Notes: generated by a model from the letters alone, not told the origin. A DNA stretch of 64,000 nucleotides from CBDCFV01 sp965203835 (GCA_965203835.1 OZ241919.1:3534001-3598000), one strand, 5' to 3'. Positions 42,035-51,169 are shown, counted from the first letter of the stretch. Made by a program: numbers and translations.

Positions 42035-42934
42035 CTACATCAGGTCTCCGAGGGTCAGCCAGTAGAACACGATGTAGGCGCCGGCTATGATCATCAGCCA
42101 CGCGCCCACCGGTTGCACGTAGGGCAGGGCCTTCCTTACCGCTCCTACCATCGCACCCTTGGCGACGGCCATACCAAGAGTTAGCGCCATTATGACCAAC
42201 CCCATCCCCAGGGCGTAGAGCAGGAACTGGCCTAAAGAAGCCCCAAGGTCGGAAACCGCCAGGCTGGTGCCCACTACGGTCAGGAAGATGGGCAAGGTGC
42301 AACCCAGCGACGCAACGCCATAGCTGAGGCCGAAAAGGAAGTACCCCTTGGGACTGACCCGGTTCGGGTCGCCGATATGCGACGCCGCTCTAGCGGCCAG
42401 CCCGCTGTACAGCTTACCGCCTCCCACCAGCCAAGCCCCGGTCACGGCCAGGATGATGCCGATGCTCAAGCCAAGCCACGGTAGTATGCCGACCACCGCG
42501 GACCTGGCCCCAAGGGCGATGATGAGGCCTGCCGCGCCGAAGAGGACGACGAACCCCGCGGTAACGGATAGCCCCACCAGCAGCGCTTTGCCCAACTGTC
42601 GCGTGGGTTGCGCCTCTTGATTGGACCCCAAGTACAGACCCAAGTAGGCCGGCAGCATGGCAAAGCCGCAAGGGTTGACCGCGGAAGCCATCCCCGCCGC
42701 AAAGGCGAACCCGAGCGGCGCGAACAGTCCAAGGTCTCCAAGGAAGGAACTGGAGCTGCCGGACAGTGATTCGACAAACCCGTTGACGCCGTCTATACCG
42801 TCGTCCTTGCCGATGAGCTTTGCGGCGACGAACGCGCCAACGAGGGCCACCAGAGCTATCATAGCCGGCAGTCCCACCCGCCGCAGGAATGCCGGCGCCT
42901 CCGAGGCTATGGACAAATTCTTGGAAATCGACAT
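42035..42934 (-). CDS. ccdA: CcdA/DsbD-type thiol-disulfide transmembrane transporter
   Basis: A 299-residue membrane protein of the CcdA family that carries reducing power across the cytoplasmic membrane. About seven membrane helices are visible. The redox cysteines are Cys89 (SAVNPCGFAMLP) and Cys212 (ASLGCTLPIF), the canonical pair. The N-terminus has an extra membrane helix and a Ser-rich loop. It lies 51 bases after a TlpA-like lipoprotein on the same strand, its likely electron acceptor. Probable function: cytochrome c maturation or reduction of extracytoplasmic thiols. Confidence 0.92.
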   Translation of the reverse strand: MSISKNLSIASEAPAFLRRVGLPAMIALVALVGAFVAAKLIGKDDGIDGVNGFVESLSGSSSSFLGDLGLFAPLGFAFAAGMASAVNPCGFAMLPAYLGLYLGSNQEAQPTRQLGKALLVGLSVTAGFVVLFGAAGLIIALGARSAVVGILPWLGLSIGIILAVTGAWLVGGGKLYSGLAARAASHIGDPNRVSPKGYFLFGLSYGVASLGCTLPIFLTVVGTSLAVSDLGASLGQFLLYALGMGLVIMALTLGMAVAKGAMVGAVRKALPYVQPVGAWLMIIAGAYIVFYWLTLGDLM

Positions 42935-42985
42935 TGTAAGCGACCTCCCCGATAGAAGGGTCTTGTCACGTTAGTTCCTTGGCGG

Positions 42986-43588
42986 TTACCGGCTGCCCTC
43001 GCCCGGCTCACTTTGCAACATATCTTCCGTCACTTCCACCAGTGTCTTCCTGTCCAGGACTCCGTTCCAAGTCCGGAAAACCTGCCCGTCGGAGTCGATG
43101 AATACCGTGGTCGGCATAGTCAGGACTTTGTAGCCTGGAATCACCCTGTCGTCGGTGGTGGACCCGGCAGGATAGGTTATGTCCAATTCCGTCAGCAGCG
43201 CCTTGGCCGTTTCCCGGTCTCCCAAGCCGTTGAACTCCCCGACGTCGATGCCCAACAGGGTGACCCGCCCGATGTTCTCATCGTGAAACTCTTGGAAGTC
43301 GGGCATCTCCGCCCGGCACGGGGGACACAACCCGGCCCAGAAGTTGATGATCAGCGGGGTTCCGCCCAGGTCGGATATGCTGATGCTGTCCGCCCCAAGT
43401 TGGTCCATACCTTGGTACAGGTCGACCACTACGTTCGGCGGTCTGTCCTTCGGGGTAGAAGCGCCACTGCCCTCTGGAAATGATCCATCCCCGCACGCGG
43501 CCAGCATGACCAACGCTGCCACTGCCAAGCCTTGCAGGGCAATCTGCCGGAACCGGCAACGGGCCAGGATGTCATTGATTCCGGTCAA
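42986..43588 (-). CDS. TlpA/ResA-like thioredoxin lipoprotein
   Basis: A 200-residue exported thioredoxin-fold protein. A signal with lipobox LAAC (Cys32) anchors it outside the membrane. The redox motif is GLCPPCRAEMPDF (Cys88, Cys91), followed by VTLLGIDVGE and MPTTVFIDSDGQVFRTWNG (cis-Pro before TVF). The start is a TTG with GGAGG five bases upstream. It should accept electrons from CcdA encoded next and reduce haem-binding or other extracytoplasmic cysteines. Confidence 0.9.
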   Translation of the reverse strand: MTGINDILARCRFRQIALQGLAVAALVMLAACGDGSFPEGSGASTPKDRPPNVVVDLYQGMDQLGADSISISDLGGTPLIINFWAGLCPPCRAEMPDFQEFHDENIGRVTLLGIDVGEFNGLGDRETAKALLTELDITYPAGSTTDDRVIPGYKVLTMPTTVFIDSDGQVFRTWNGVLDRKTLVEVTEDMLQSEPGEGSR

Positions 43589-43660
43589 GGTTCCTCCGTT
43601 GGGTAAAGCTGTATCTCAACAATAATTACGAATCATGGATACTGTCGGATGTTCACTGAA

Positions 43661-43698
43661 GGACAAAAAGAAAGGGGAGGGCGTATAAGCCCTCCCCC
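43661..43698 (-). terminator. Rho-independent terminator of molybdopterin-subunit gene
   Basis: A perfect nine-base stem GGGGAGGGC/GCCCTCCCC with a six-base loop lies just past the stop of the leftward gene. On the minus strand it is followed by TTTCTTTTTGTCC. Confidence 0.88.
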
Positions 43699-43718
43699 GA
43701 TGGTCCTTGAGTCAGGGG

Positions 43719-46025
43719 CTACTCCTTGTCCCAGAGCGCTTCCAGTACGGCGCCCGGCGACATGGGGAGGCTGGTCATCCTCACGCCCACGGCGTTGTGG
43801 ATGGCGTTCGCGATTGCGGCCATCGGCGGTACTATGGGCACCTCGCCGACTCCCCTTACTCCGTATGGGTGGGTGGGGTTGGCCACTTCCACGATGACGG
43901 TGTCGATCATGGGAAGGTCGAGGCTGGTGGGCATACGGTAGTCCAAGAAACTGGAGTTGGCCATGTGCCCGTTCTGGTCGAAGAAGTACTCTTCGTTCAA
44001 AGCCCAGCCTATCCCTTGGGCTACGCCGCCTTGTATCTGCCCCTCGACGTAGCTGGGATGGATGGCCTTTCCGGCGTCCTGCAGGGCGGTGTACCGCAGG
44101 ATGTCTACCTTGCCGGTGTCCGGGTCCACTTCCAGGTCAACGATATGTACGGCAAAGGTGGCGCCGGCGCCGCCCGGATCGACGTTGGCGCGGCCTACGA
44201 TGGGTCCGCCGGTGGAGTTCAGCCGGGCGGCCAACTGCTTGAAGGTGATCTTCAACTCCGGGTCCGACTTGTGGGTTATCACGCCGTCCTGGTAGTCCAC
44301 ATCCTCGGGAGAGACCTCCCAGATGCGAGCGGCGCGGTTGATCATCTGCCGCCGGACATCCTGGGCTGCTTCGTAGCAGGCCCAGCCGGTCTTGAAGGCA
44401 ACCCCGCTGCCGCCGGTCATGGATGTCCACCCGATGGAGTCGGTGTCTCCGACTTGGGGATTAACGTCTTCAGCGGCAATGCCTAGCACTTCGGCCAACT
44501 GCATCGCAACCGCGGCCCTGGTGCCGCCGATGTCCGGCGACCCTTCCGTCAAACTGATCGTCCCGTCCGCGTTGACGCTGGCAATGGCCGAGGACGGGCC
44601 GGTGCCGTTGAACCAGAATCCGGCGGCAACGCCCCTGCCCCGATTGGGTCCTTCGAGATTGGCGGAGTAGTGGTCGTGGTCCAGAGCCGCCTGCACCGTC
44701 TCCAGGAACCCGATGCGCGGGAACACGGGCCCGGTCAAGCGCCTCGTACCCTCCTTGGCCCCGTTCAACATGCGGAATTCCAAGGGGTCCATGCCGATCT
44801 GTTCGCAGATCTCGTCGATGACGGTTTCCACCGCGTAAGCGGAGCCGGGCGCCCCCGGGGCGCGGTACGCCGCGGTCTTGGGCTTGTTCAGCACCACGTC
44901 GTAGCCTTCTATCTTGCCGTTGGCGATGTCGTAGGAAGCCAGCATACACTGGATGCCGGGGTTGATTGGCGATCCGGGGAATGCGCCGGCTTCATAGGCC
45001 AGGGTTGCGTCAGCGGCGGTAATCTTCCCTTCCTTGTTGACCCCCAGCTTTACCCTCATGTAGCTGCCGGAGGTCGGTCCGGTGCCCTCGAAAACATCGG
45101 CGCGGCTCATGGCGACCTTCACCGGCTGGCCGGTCTTCTTCGCCAGCATAGCGGCTACAGGCTCAAGGTAAACCAGGGTCTTGCCGCCGAACCCGCCGCC
45201 GATTTCCATGGGGACCACCTTGATGTTGGAAACCGGAACGCCCAGGATGTTGGCCGTCTGGTCCCGGACGTTGAAGTGCCCCTGGCTGCTGCCCCAGATG
45301 GTAATGTGGCCGTCCGCAGCCCACAGCGCCGTGGCGGCATGGGGTTCGATGTATCCTTGATGCACCGACTCGGTGCGGAACTCCCGCTCCACAATGGTGT
45401 CGGCTTCCGCGAAGCCCTTCTCGATGTCGCCGGCCTCGAAGAAGAAGTGGTTGGCGATGTTGGTGCTCTTCCCGGGGTCGTCGTCGGACCGGAGGCCGCC
45501 GGGTCGCATGTTGGGGTTGGTCGCGTTGGCCAGCCGCTCGTGGAGCACCGGCGCGTCGTCCTTCATGGCTTCCAGCACGTCTACCACTGCGGGCAGGACC
45601 TCGTAGTCTACGTCAATCAGCTTCAATGCCTGCTCGGCGATGTGCGCCGACGTCGCAGCCACGGCCGCTACCGCATGGCCCTTGTACAGGGCCTTATCGG
45701 CAGCCATGCAGTTGTTGCTCAGGAACCTGGGGTTGACCATCGCCCCTTCGCCCAAGTCGATGACCCTTCCCGTCGGCTGGTTAAAATCGGCGGAGGTCAC
45801 CACTCCCCTTACTCCGGGCAGCGCCAAAGCCCGGCTGGCGTCTATGCTCTTGATCCGGGCGTGGGCGTGGGGGCTTCTCAGCACCTTGGCGTGAAGCAGC
45901 CCCGGCAGGTTGATGTCCGCACTGTACCGGGCCCTTCCCGTAACCTTCTCCTCCCCGTCGTGGCGTACAGGCCTGCTGCCCACCACGTTATATTCTTGGT
46001 TGGATAAAACTATATTAGAAGTCAT
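43719..46025 (-). CDS. Xanthine-dehydrogenase-family molybdopterin-binding subunit (second)
   Basis: A 768-residue catalytic subunit of the molybdenum hydroxylase family. Motifs: RHDGEEKVTGRARYSADINLPG, PHAHARIKSID, IEPHAATALW, MEIGGGFGGKT (molybdopterin), TAAYRAPGAPGSAYAVE, TGGSGVAFKTG and the catalytic Glu in YGVRGVGEVPIVPP. The ATG at 46025 follows GGAGG; the frame is open to 46082. As with the gene at 19761, no FAD or iron-sulphur subunit is adjacent. The substrate is unknown. The gene is followed by a strong terminator and preceded by the dyad at 46124. Confidence 0.92.
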   Translation of the reverse strand: MTSNIVLSNQEYNVVGSRPVRHDGEEKVTGRARYSADINLPGLLHAKVLRSPHAHARIKSIDASRALALPGVRGVVTSADFNQPTGRVIDLGEGAMVNPRFLSNNCMAADKALYKGHAVAAVAATSAHIAEQALKLIDVDYEVLPAVVDVLEAMKDDAPVLHERLANATNPNMRPGGLRSDDDPGKSTNIANHFFFEAGDIEKGFAEADTIVEREFRTESVHQGYIEPHAATALWAADGHITIWGSSQGHFNVRDQTANILGVPVSNIKVVPMEIGGGFGGKTLVYLEPVAAMLAKKTGQPVKVAMSRADVFEGTGPTSGSYMRVKLGVNKEGKITAADATLAYEAGAFPGSPINPGIQCMLASYDIANGKIEGYDVVLNKPKTAAYRAPGAPGSAYAVETVIDEICEQIGMDPLEFRMLNGAKEGTRRLTGPVFPRIGFLETVQAALDHDHYSANLEGPNRGRGVAAGFWFNGTGPSSAIASVNADGTISLTEGSPDIGGTRAAVAMQLAEVLGIAAEDVNPQVGDTDSIGWTSMTGGSGVAFKTGWACYEAAQDVRRQMINRAARIWEVSPEDVDYQDGVITHKSDPELKITFKQLAARLNSTGGPIVGRANVDPGGAGATFAVHIVDLEVDPDTGKVDILRYTALQDAGKAIHPSYVEGQIQGGVAQGIGWALNEEYFFDQNGHMANSSFLDYRMPTSLDLPMIDTVIVEVANPTHPYGVRGVGEVPIVPPMAAIANAIHNAVGVRMTSLPMSPGAVLEALWDKE

Positions 46026-46123
46026 GGACGAATACCTCCGTCGTGTCGGCCCCGACCGGGGCCGTTGGCAGGATTTTACCACACCCGAATGGGTAATTGA
46101 TTCACCGTAGTAAGGTTAAACGA

Positions 46124-46138
46124 TTAACGTTGCGTTAA
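46124..46138. promoter_or_regulatory. Palindrome upstream of molybdopterin-subunit gene
   Basis: TTAACGTTGCGTTAA is a perfect six-base dyad about a three-base centre, 99 bases ahead of the start at 46025. It could be an operator or chance. Confidence 0.3.
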
Positions 46139-46194
46139 CGACGCCCAGGCCGGCAGCGCTCTCTGCAAGCGTTGGGCCTCCGCCATGCATCGTT

Positions 46195-47634
46195 TCAGCA
46201 GGCCGGACGCCCCAATACTCCGGGCGCAACCCTTCTGTTCAACCACTGCCCGTCGCCCGTCTCTCCCAGCAGTTGCCCATCCTCTACTATCACCTTGCCG
46301 CGAAGGATGGTCATAACGGGATAGCCCTTGCACTCGAACCCTTCCCAGATGGAGTAGTCGGAGTCTGCATGAAGGTCGTCCAGCGTAAGAGTCTTGTTCA
46401 GGTTGGGATCGTAAATGACCATGTCGGCGTCGCTTCCGGCGGCGATGGCTCCCTTCCTCGGGTACATGCCGAGTATCTTGGCGGCGTTGGTGGAGGTTAT
46501 GTCGGCGAACCGCTCCAGCGAAATGCGTCCCGTGGACACCAGCTTGGTGTAGGTTACCGGCAGCCGGGTCTCTATTCCGTTGTGCCCGCCGCACACCGTG
46601 TCGATAGTGTTGCCCGACATTTTCACGTCTTTGTAGGTCGTGTACTCGTCGGTGGCGGTGGTGCACAACGAGCCGTCGGCCAGCCCTTCCTGGAGGGCAT
46701 CCCGGTCATCGGCGAACTTGAGGGCGGGATACGTATGTATCGCGGTGCCGATGGGCTGCCGGTAGTCGTCGCAGGTGAACTCCAGGTAGTTGTGCAGTGC
46801 TTCGCCGTAGACCGGCTGCTGCGCCCTCCTGGCCTCGGCAATCGCGGCAACGCCCTCCTTGGCGGTGGTGTGAACAAAGTAGATCCCCGTCTCCGTGTGT
46901 TGAGCGAGGCGCAGGATTTTGCGGAAGGCTATATCCTCCGACACGTTGTTGTGCACCAAGTGAAGGTTGTATCCTTGATCCCTTTGTTCCCGCCGGAGTT
47001 TTGCTTCCATGTAGGTCACAATGTCGTCGTCTTCGGCATGAACGGCCATGATCCCGCCGTTCCGTGATACTTCGCCGAATATTTCCCACAAGTGCCCGTA
47101 GGGACACCGTGCGGCGTTGAAGGTGGTGAAAATTTTGAAGCTGGCGACCCCCGATTGGATAGCTTCTCCTATTTCGCCAATCGTCGATGGGGAGACGGCG
47201 CCCGCCAGAATGTAATGAAACGCAAAGTCGGTATAGGAATGGCCGGTAAAAGCCTCCCGCCGCTCGTCGACCTGCTGCATGATGGGGTCAGACGACGGGG
47301 AGTCCCCGGGCGTTATGGGCAGGTTCCCGGCAAAGTCAATGAATGTCGTAACCCCGCCAAAGGCGGCGGCGCGGCTTGCGGCCTCCGGTGGCTGAGTAAT
47401 AACCTCCGAGCGGCCCGCCCATACCTTGGGCACCGGTATGCCGATGTGAGTGTGGGGCTCTATACCTCCCGGAAAGACGATCTTGCCCGTGGCGTCGATA
47501 GTCCTTCCTGCGTCGGCATCCAACGTGCCGGGGGAGGCAAGCACAGCGATTTGCTCCCCTTGAACGCCGATGTCCATCTCGCTCGCGCCTGATGGCGTCA
47601 CCGCGATCCCGCCCCGGATAATCAAGTCCAACAT
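46195..47634 (-). CDS. Dihydropyrimidinase/D-hydantoinase-type amidohydrolase
   Basis: A 479-residue cyclic amidohydrolase. The metal site is EPHTHIG (HxH), carbamylated-Lys candidate in VASFKIFTTF, AVHAEDDDIV, IYFVHTTA and Asp in TTATDEYTTY. That last motif differs from the usual GSDHCP loop, which suggests a divergent substrate. The enzyme opens dihydropyrimidine, hydantoin or related imide rings. AGGAGG lies seven bases before the ATG. Downstream on the same strand, 169 bases on, lies a molybdenum hydroxylase large subunit, so heterocycle breakdown is a reasonable guess. Confidence 0.9.
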   Translation of the reverse strand: MLDLIIRGGIAVTPSGASEMDIGVQGEQIAVLASPGTLDADAGRTIDATGKIVFPGGIEPHTHIGIPVPKVWAGRSEVITQPPEAASRAAAFGGVTTFIDFAGNLPITPGDSPSSDPIMQQVDERREAFTGHSYTDFAFHYILAGAVSPSTIGEIGEAIQSGVASFKIFTTFNAARCPYGHLWEIFGEVSRNGGIMAVHAEDDDIVTYMEAKLRREQRDQGYNLHLVHNNVSEDIAFRKILRLAQHTETGIYFVHTTAKEGVAAIAEARRAQQPVYGEALHNYLEFTCDDYRQPIGTAIHTYPALKFADDRDALQEGLADGSLCTTATDEYTTYKDVKMSGNTIDTVCGGHNGIETRLPVTYTKLVSTGRISLERFADITSTNAAKILGMYPRKGAIAAGSDADMVIYDPNLNKTLTLDDLHADSDYSIWEGFECKGYPVMTILRGKVIVEDGQLLGETGDGQWLNRRVAPGVLGRPAC

Positions 47635-47720
47635 TTCGAACCTCCTGTCTGCATTTCATCCACCGCCGGCGTTTTCACGCTCCGCGGAAGACCTGGGGAC
47701 TGGGGTTCCACGCTGTTGTT

Positions 47721-48434
47721 TCACGGCCCGGCGTCGATAGCTATAGGAGCGGCCAGCGTCGCCGGTATCCAATCGGTGAGCAACTGTTCCAGTTCGTCCT
47801 TGCACTCGTCCAGCCGATGTTCGGCGCCCTCGTAGAGCACCAGTTCCTTTGGTTCCCGAGCGCGGTCGTATATCTGTTGTGAGCAATAGAAAGGCAAGCG
47901 ACTATCCGCCTTGCCGTGCACCAGGAGCAACGGGCGCGGCGAGACCAACGGGGCCGGGTCCGCCCCGTAGGTCTGTGACGACAGGCAGACCACACCCTTT
48001 ACGTGGGTGCTGCCCGCCCCGGCGCAAATGACCACCGCGCCCCCGAAGGAGTGGCCGACCACCACGACGGGTTGGTACTCCAAGCCTTTGAAGAACGCCA
48101 CGCCCGCCAGAAGGTCCAGGACGCACTCGGGCAAATGGTTCGGCTTACGGTAGTCCAGCCGCAGCGACGTGATGCCTTGTGTCACAAACTGCTCGGCCAG
48201 CCTGGTGTAGGTGCCGCCGCCCGGTCCGCCGTAGCCGCCGCGCGCGCCGTAAACCCAGATCACAGCCAAGCGAGAGTCCTGCGCTTGGTGCAATATCCCC
48301 GGTATGTCGCCGCGGTTGGTCCGGATGGCGATCCCTTCGCCCGGCTCGGTCTCCGGCGGCGTCCAGGAATAAACGCCGCGGATTTGCATGGCTATCTCTT
48401 CCTGGCCGCTCCCCGTCGTTGATTCCTGGCTCAT
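47721..48434 (-). CDS. Alpha/beta hydrolase (dienelactone hydrolase-like)
   Basis: A 237-residue alpha/beta hydrolase. The nucleophile elbow is VVGHSFGGAVV (Ser), the acid LVHGKADSRLP and the His in EGAEHRLDEC. The oxyanion-loop YGARGGYGGPGGGTYTRLAEQ is unusually Gly-rich. The ATG at 48434 has TGAGGT upstream; the frame continues to 48488. It lies 86 bases upstream of the hydantoinase gene and is probably in the same transcript. Substrate unknown. Confidence 0.82.
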   Translation of the reverse strand: MSQESTTGSGQEEIAMQIRGVYSWTPPETEPGEGIAIRTNRGDIPGILHQAQDSRLAVIWVYGARGGYGGPGGGTYTRLAEQFVTQGITSLRLDYRKPNHLPECVLDLLAGVAFFKGLEYQPVVVVGHSFGGAVVICAGAGSTHVKGVVCLSSQTYGADPAPLVSPRPLLLVHGKADSRLPFYCSQQIYDRAREPKELVLYEGAEHRLDECKDELEQLLTDWIPATLAAPIAIDAGP

Positions 48435-48505
48435 TAAATACCTCAACTGGTGTTGGTTGGATGCCGACGCGGGCCGGAATCTTTGCAACTATCTCAAAAC
48501 TTGGT

Positions 48506-48562
48506 GTGCTGCCCGCCCGTCGGCGTATTACCCGCCCGTCGGCGTGCTGCCCGCCCGTCATT
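48506..48562. repeat. 19-bp tandem repeat, three units
   Basis: Units of GTGCTGCCCGCCCGTCGGC type (from 48506, 48525 and 48544) run directly into REP copy 9, as if the minisatellite grew from the repeat's edge. Confidence 0.85.
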
Positions 48563-48584
48563 CCCGCGAAGGCGGGAATCCATA
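48556..48584 (+). repeat. REP-like palindrome, copy 9
   Basis: The perfect core CATTCCCGCGAAGGCGGGAA is followed by TCCATAA, between two leftward hydrolase genes. Confidence 0.9.
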
Positions 48585-48639
48585 AACTTCCGCCGACAAC
48601 TCTCGTTGCCGGCGGAAGCAGTTGATTTAAGGTAGTCTC

Positions 48640-49479
48640 TTAGTCCAGGAAGGGCTGCACTGCCGCCAAAAAGCCTTCAGGGTTGTCTTCGAAAACCATG
48701 TGCCCGGCCTTCTCCACTTCCACCAATTTGCCGTTGGGCAGCGTATCGACCATTCGCTGCGCGGTCTCCGGGGTCAACAGGTCGGTCTCGGTTCCGCGCA
48801 CGACCAGGGTGGGGCAAGTGATTTTCGGGAGCGCAGGCCACAGGTCCAGGGTGGGCGCCACGTCGCCGCGGCGTCTCGACTCCCGTATCTCGCGGTCGTA
48901 ACGCCAGCCGAACTTGCCGTTGGGCAACTCTTTGCTGGCGTACTGCAACCGGCGGCGCATGACCCGTTCAGGAGCGAAGCGGTTCTGCTTGTTCATGTAC
49001 TGGAACAAGTCCTCGAACGTGTCGAACTCCTCCGGCACGTTGATGACCTCTTGGGCGATCCGATTGCTGCCCCGCGGGTCCAGGTCCGGTCCGACATCGA
49101 CCAATACGAGTTGCTTCAGCTTTTCGGGGTATTGGGAACCGAAGAGCATGCTGTTGCGCCCGCCCATGGAGTGTCCCACTAGGATGAACGAGTCTAGGCC
49201 CACGGCGTCGCAAAAGCCGGCCAGGTCGGCCACGAACGCGGGGGTGGTGTAATCGCCGTCCTTGGCCCAGTCGGTCTCGCCCCGGCCCCGTTGGTCCAGG
49301 GCCAGCACTTGATAGTCCTGGCATATCGCTGCCGAAAAGTCGTCCCAGGAGTGTCCGTGTCCCCGGAGCCCGTGCAGCAGCACGACAACGGGCTTGCCCT
49401 CGTTGCCCCAATCGAGGTAGTGCAGGTTCAGACCATTCGTTGTTACCGTCGCGTCACGGGGTTGAACTTGGGTCGTCAT
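48640..49479 (-). CDS. Alpha/beta hydrolase (enol-lactonase/haloperoxidase-like)
   Basis: A 279-residue alpha/beta hydrolase. LLHGLRGHGHSWDDF is the oxyanion loop, VLALDQRGRGETDW follows, the nucleophile Ser is in LVGHSMGGRNSM, the acid in VRGTETDLLTPE and the His in EKAGHMVFEDNPE. The arrangement fits 3-oxoadipate enol-lactonase or MhpC-like C-C hydrolases. GGAGGGTG precedes the ATG. Cytoplasmic; substrate not predictable. Confidence 0.88.
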   Translation of the reverse strand: MTTQVQPRDATVTTNGLNLHYLDWGNEGKPVVVLLHGLRGHGHSWDDFSAAICQDYQVLALDQRGRGETDWAKDGDYTTPAFVADLAGFCDAVGLDSFILVGHSMGGRNSMLFGSQYPEKLKQLVLVDVGPDLDPRGSNRIAQEVINVPEEFDTFEDLFQYMNKQNRFAPERVMRRRLQYASKELPNGKFGWRYDREIRESRRRGDVAPTLDLWPALPKITCPTLVVRGTETDLLTPETAQRMVDTLPNGKLVEVEKAGHMVFEDNPEGFLAAVQPFLD

Positions 49480-49584
49480 GTTTCACCCTCCCATCAGGAT
49501 ATTTCACTATGCTAGGAAGTGGCCCCAGTTTAGCAACACTGACGCCCTAAATAAAGCGCATTCGTATTGCTGATGACTGTGGGT

Positions 49585-49803
49585 TCATCCCGGCTGTTTA
49601 TCACGAGTCGGTCGAGATACGGCTACGTTGACATGTGCCAAGTCTGTTAGCTGACTCGCATCGAAAATCTCGAACGCGATTACCCGGTCCTCCGAGTCGA
49701 AGTCCACCACCACGCCAGGCAGTACTTCCCTTGATTCTTTGGCCCCCTTGGCGGCGAGGACAATGGATAATATATCTACGTCGGCGTCATAGCTGACTTC
49801 CAT
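49585..49803 (-). CDS. DUF2283 protein
   Basis: A 72-residue DUF2283 protein: VSYDADVDILSIVLAAKGAKESREVLPGVVVDFDSEDRVIAFEIFDASQL. Members are paired almost always with a DUF4258 gene, as here (26 bases upstream), and may act as the antitoxin-like partner. GGAGG lies upstream of the ATG. Confidence 0.85.
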   Translation of the reverse strand: MEVSYDADVDILSIVLAAKGAKESREVLPGVVVDFDSEDRVIAFEIFDASQLTDLAHVNVAVSRPTRDKQPG

Positions 49804-49829
49804 GATGAGGAACTCCTCCTTACAGATAT

Positions 49830-50057
49830 CTAGGGTGTGAAGCCAGAATCAATAAAAGCAGTTACGATGGTTTCGCCGTCAATGTCAACCACTACTCGAA
49901 CGTATCGCCGGAAATCATCTACATATGCCCAGTAACGAGTACGCCCATCTTCCTGAACAAATACTCGCACAGGGTCCTCGATAACCTTTATGGCGTGCCC
50001 AAGTGTGATGGCTCGAACCAAGAATCTCTGCCTGATGTAATGCTCGCTGAATCTCAC
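49830..50057 (-). CDS. DUF4258 protein
   Basis: A 75-residue protein of DUF4258 type: FSEHYIRQRFLVRAITLGHAIKVIEDPVRVFVQEDGRTRYWAYVDDFRRYVRVVVDIDGETIVTAFIDSGF, a compact RelE-like fold. The start is a GTG without a clear ribosome site. With the DUF2283 gene next to it, it forms a widespread two-gene cassette whose toxin-antitoxin nature is suspected but unproven. Confidence 0.82.
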   Translation of the reverse strand: MRFSEHYIRQRFLVRAITLGHAIKVIEDPVRVFVQEDGRTRYWAYVDDFRRYVRVVVDIDGETIVTAFIDSGFTP

Positions 50058-50259
50058 GTTGTAATGAAAAGATGTGGCTCTAGTCTAGCATCGTGGCTGC
50101 CCCATCGTAACGCAATACGCTGATTGACGCTGTTATGGCCCGTTGATACACTCGCGCCAAATGAACACTATTTCACCAAATAACGGAATATACTCAGGTT
50201 GTGCTACTATAATCCATCAAATATGAATGTAGAAAAGCGTTTATCAGGAGGTTTGGTCA

Positions 50260-51162
50260 ATGCCGACGCAAGAAATACGGAACTTCTGGGACAAGACGCG
50301 GGAACAACTGGCCGAGGTGGAAATGGACCCCCGTGTAGAGTTGGTGGAGGACGCGGACCCGTTTACTCAGGAAGGACGCATCAAGTCCAGGAACATTTAT
50401 CGTGTCACCATGACCAGCTTCGGAGGCAAGCGCATCCGGGCTTGGTATGCCACCCCCTCCGGCCAGCCGCCTCGCCACGGGTGGCCGGCGATTATGGAGG
50501 TCCCTGGGTACGCCGGCGTGATGCCATTGCCGGTCCACTTGCTTCAATATGGCTACGCTACCCTGTCCCTGTTTCCCCGCAGTCAGGGTGAAAGCCTGCA
50601 TGAATGGGAGATAGAACACGGCACCAGGCTGGTATATAACATCACCGACCGCGACAGCTACTACTATCGCGGCGTGTACATGGACTGCGTCCGGGGACTG
50701 GACTTCCTGTGCAGCCGCCCCGAGGTGGATACCGACAGGATCGGCGTGTTGGGGTTCAGCCAAGGAGGCGGGCTGACCTTGGCGACCGCGGCGTTGGACC
50801 AGCGGGTCTCGGCGGCGGCAGCCGGAGTGCCGTGGCTGTGCAACTTCCCCGTGGCCGCGGACATCACTTCCTCGCCTTACGTCGAGCTGCACGACTACCT
50901 GCAGGAGCATCCGCAGAAACGGGAGGCCGTGCTGGAAAACCTGACCTACTTCGATCAGCTCAGCCTTGCGGACGCTATCGAGTGCCCGACAATAGTGGGG
51001 GCGTCAACGATAGACGACGTGCATCCCCTGAGCACCGTTATGCCGGTGTTCGAGAGGATACGCTCGATGAAGTCCATCGTCATCTATCCCGACTTGGACC
51101 ACGAGTACCGGACCGACTTTACCCAGCAGGGCAAGACTTGGATGGACCGTTACCTGCGCTAA
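50260..51162 (+). CDS. Acetylxylan esterase-like (CE7/AXE1) hydrolase
   Basis: A 300-residue alpha/beta hydrolase resembling carbohydrate-esterase family 7/AXE1. The N-terminal FWDKTREQLAEVEMDPRVE, TMTSFGGKRIRAWYATPSG and the nucleophile Ser in IGVLGFSQGGGLTLATAALDQRV are typical, as are the acid in STIDDVHPLSTV and the His in DLDHEYR. The family removes acetyl groups from sugars or cephalosporins. AGGAGG is eight bases before the ATG; a TATAAT hexamer lies at 50208-50213. It converges with leuS. Confidence 0.85.
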   Translation: MPTQEIRNFWDKTREQLAEVEMDPRVELVEDADPFTQEGRIKSRNIYRVTMTSFGGKRIRAWYATPSGQPPRHGWPAIMEVPGYAGVMPLPVHLLQYGYATLSLFPRSQGESLHEWEIEHGTRLVYNITDRDSYYYRGVYMDCVRGLDFLCSRPEVDTDRIGVLGFSQGGGLTLATAALDQRVSAAAAGVPWLCNFPVAADITSSPYVELHDYLQEHPQKREAVLENLTYFDQLSLADAIECPTIVGASTIDDVHPLSTVMPVFERIRSMKSIVIYPDLDHEYRTDFTQQGKTWMDRYLR

Positions 51163-51169
51163 AAGGTGG

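Noticed and set aside
44670..46007. 445-residue open frame antisense to the second molybdopterin subunit
   Set aside because: High-GC shadow frame; composition rich in His/Val/Gly typical of reverse reading, with no domain.
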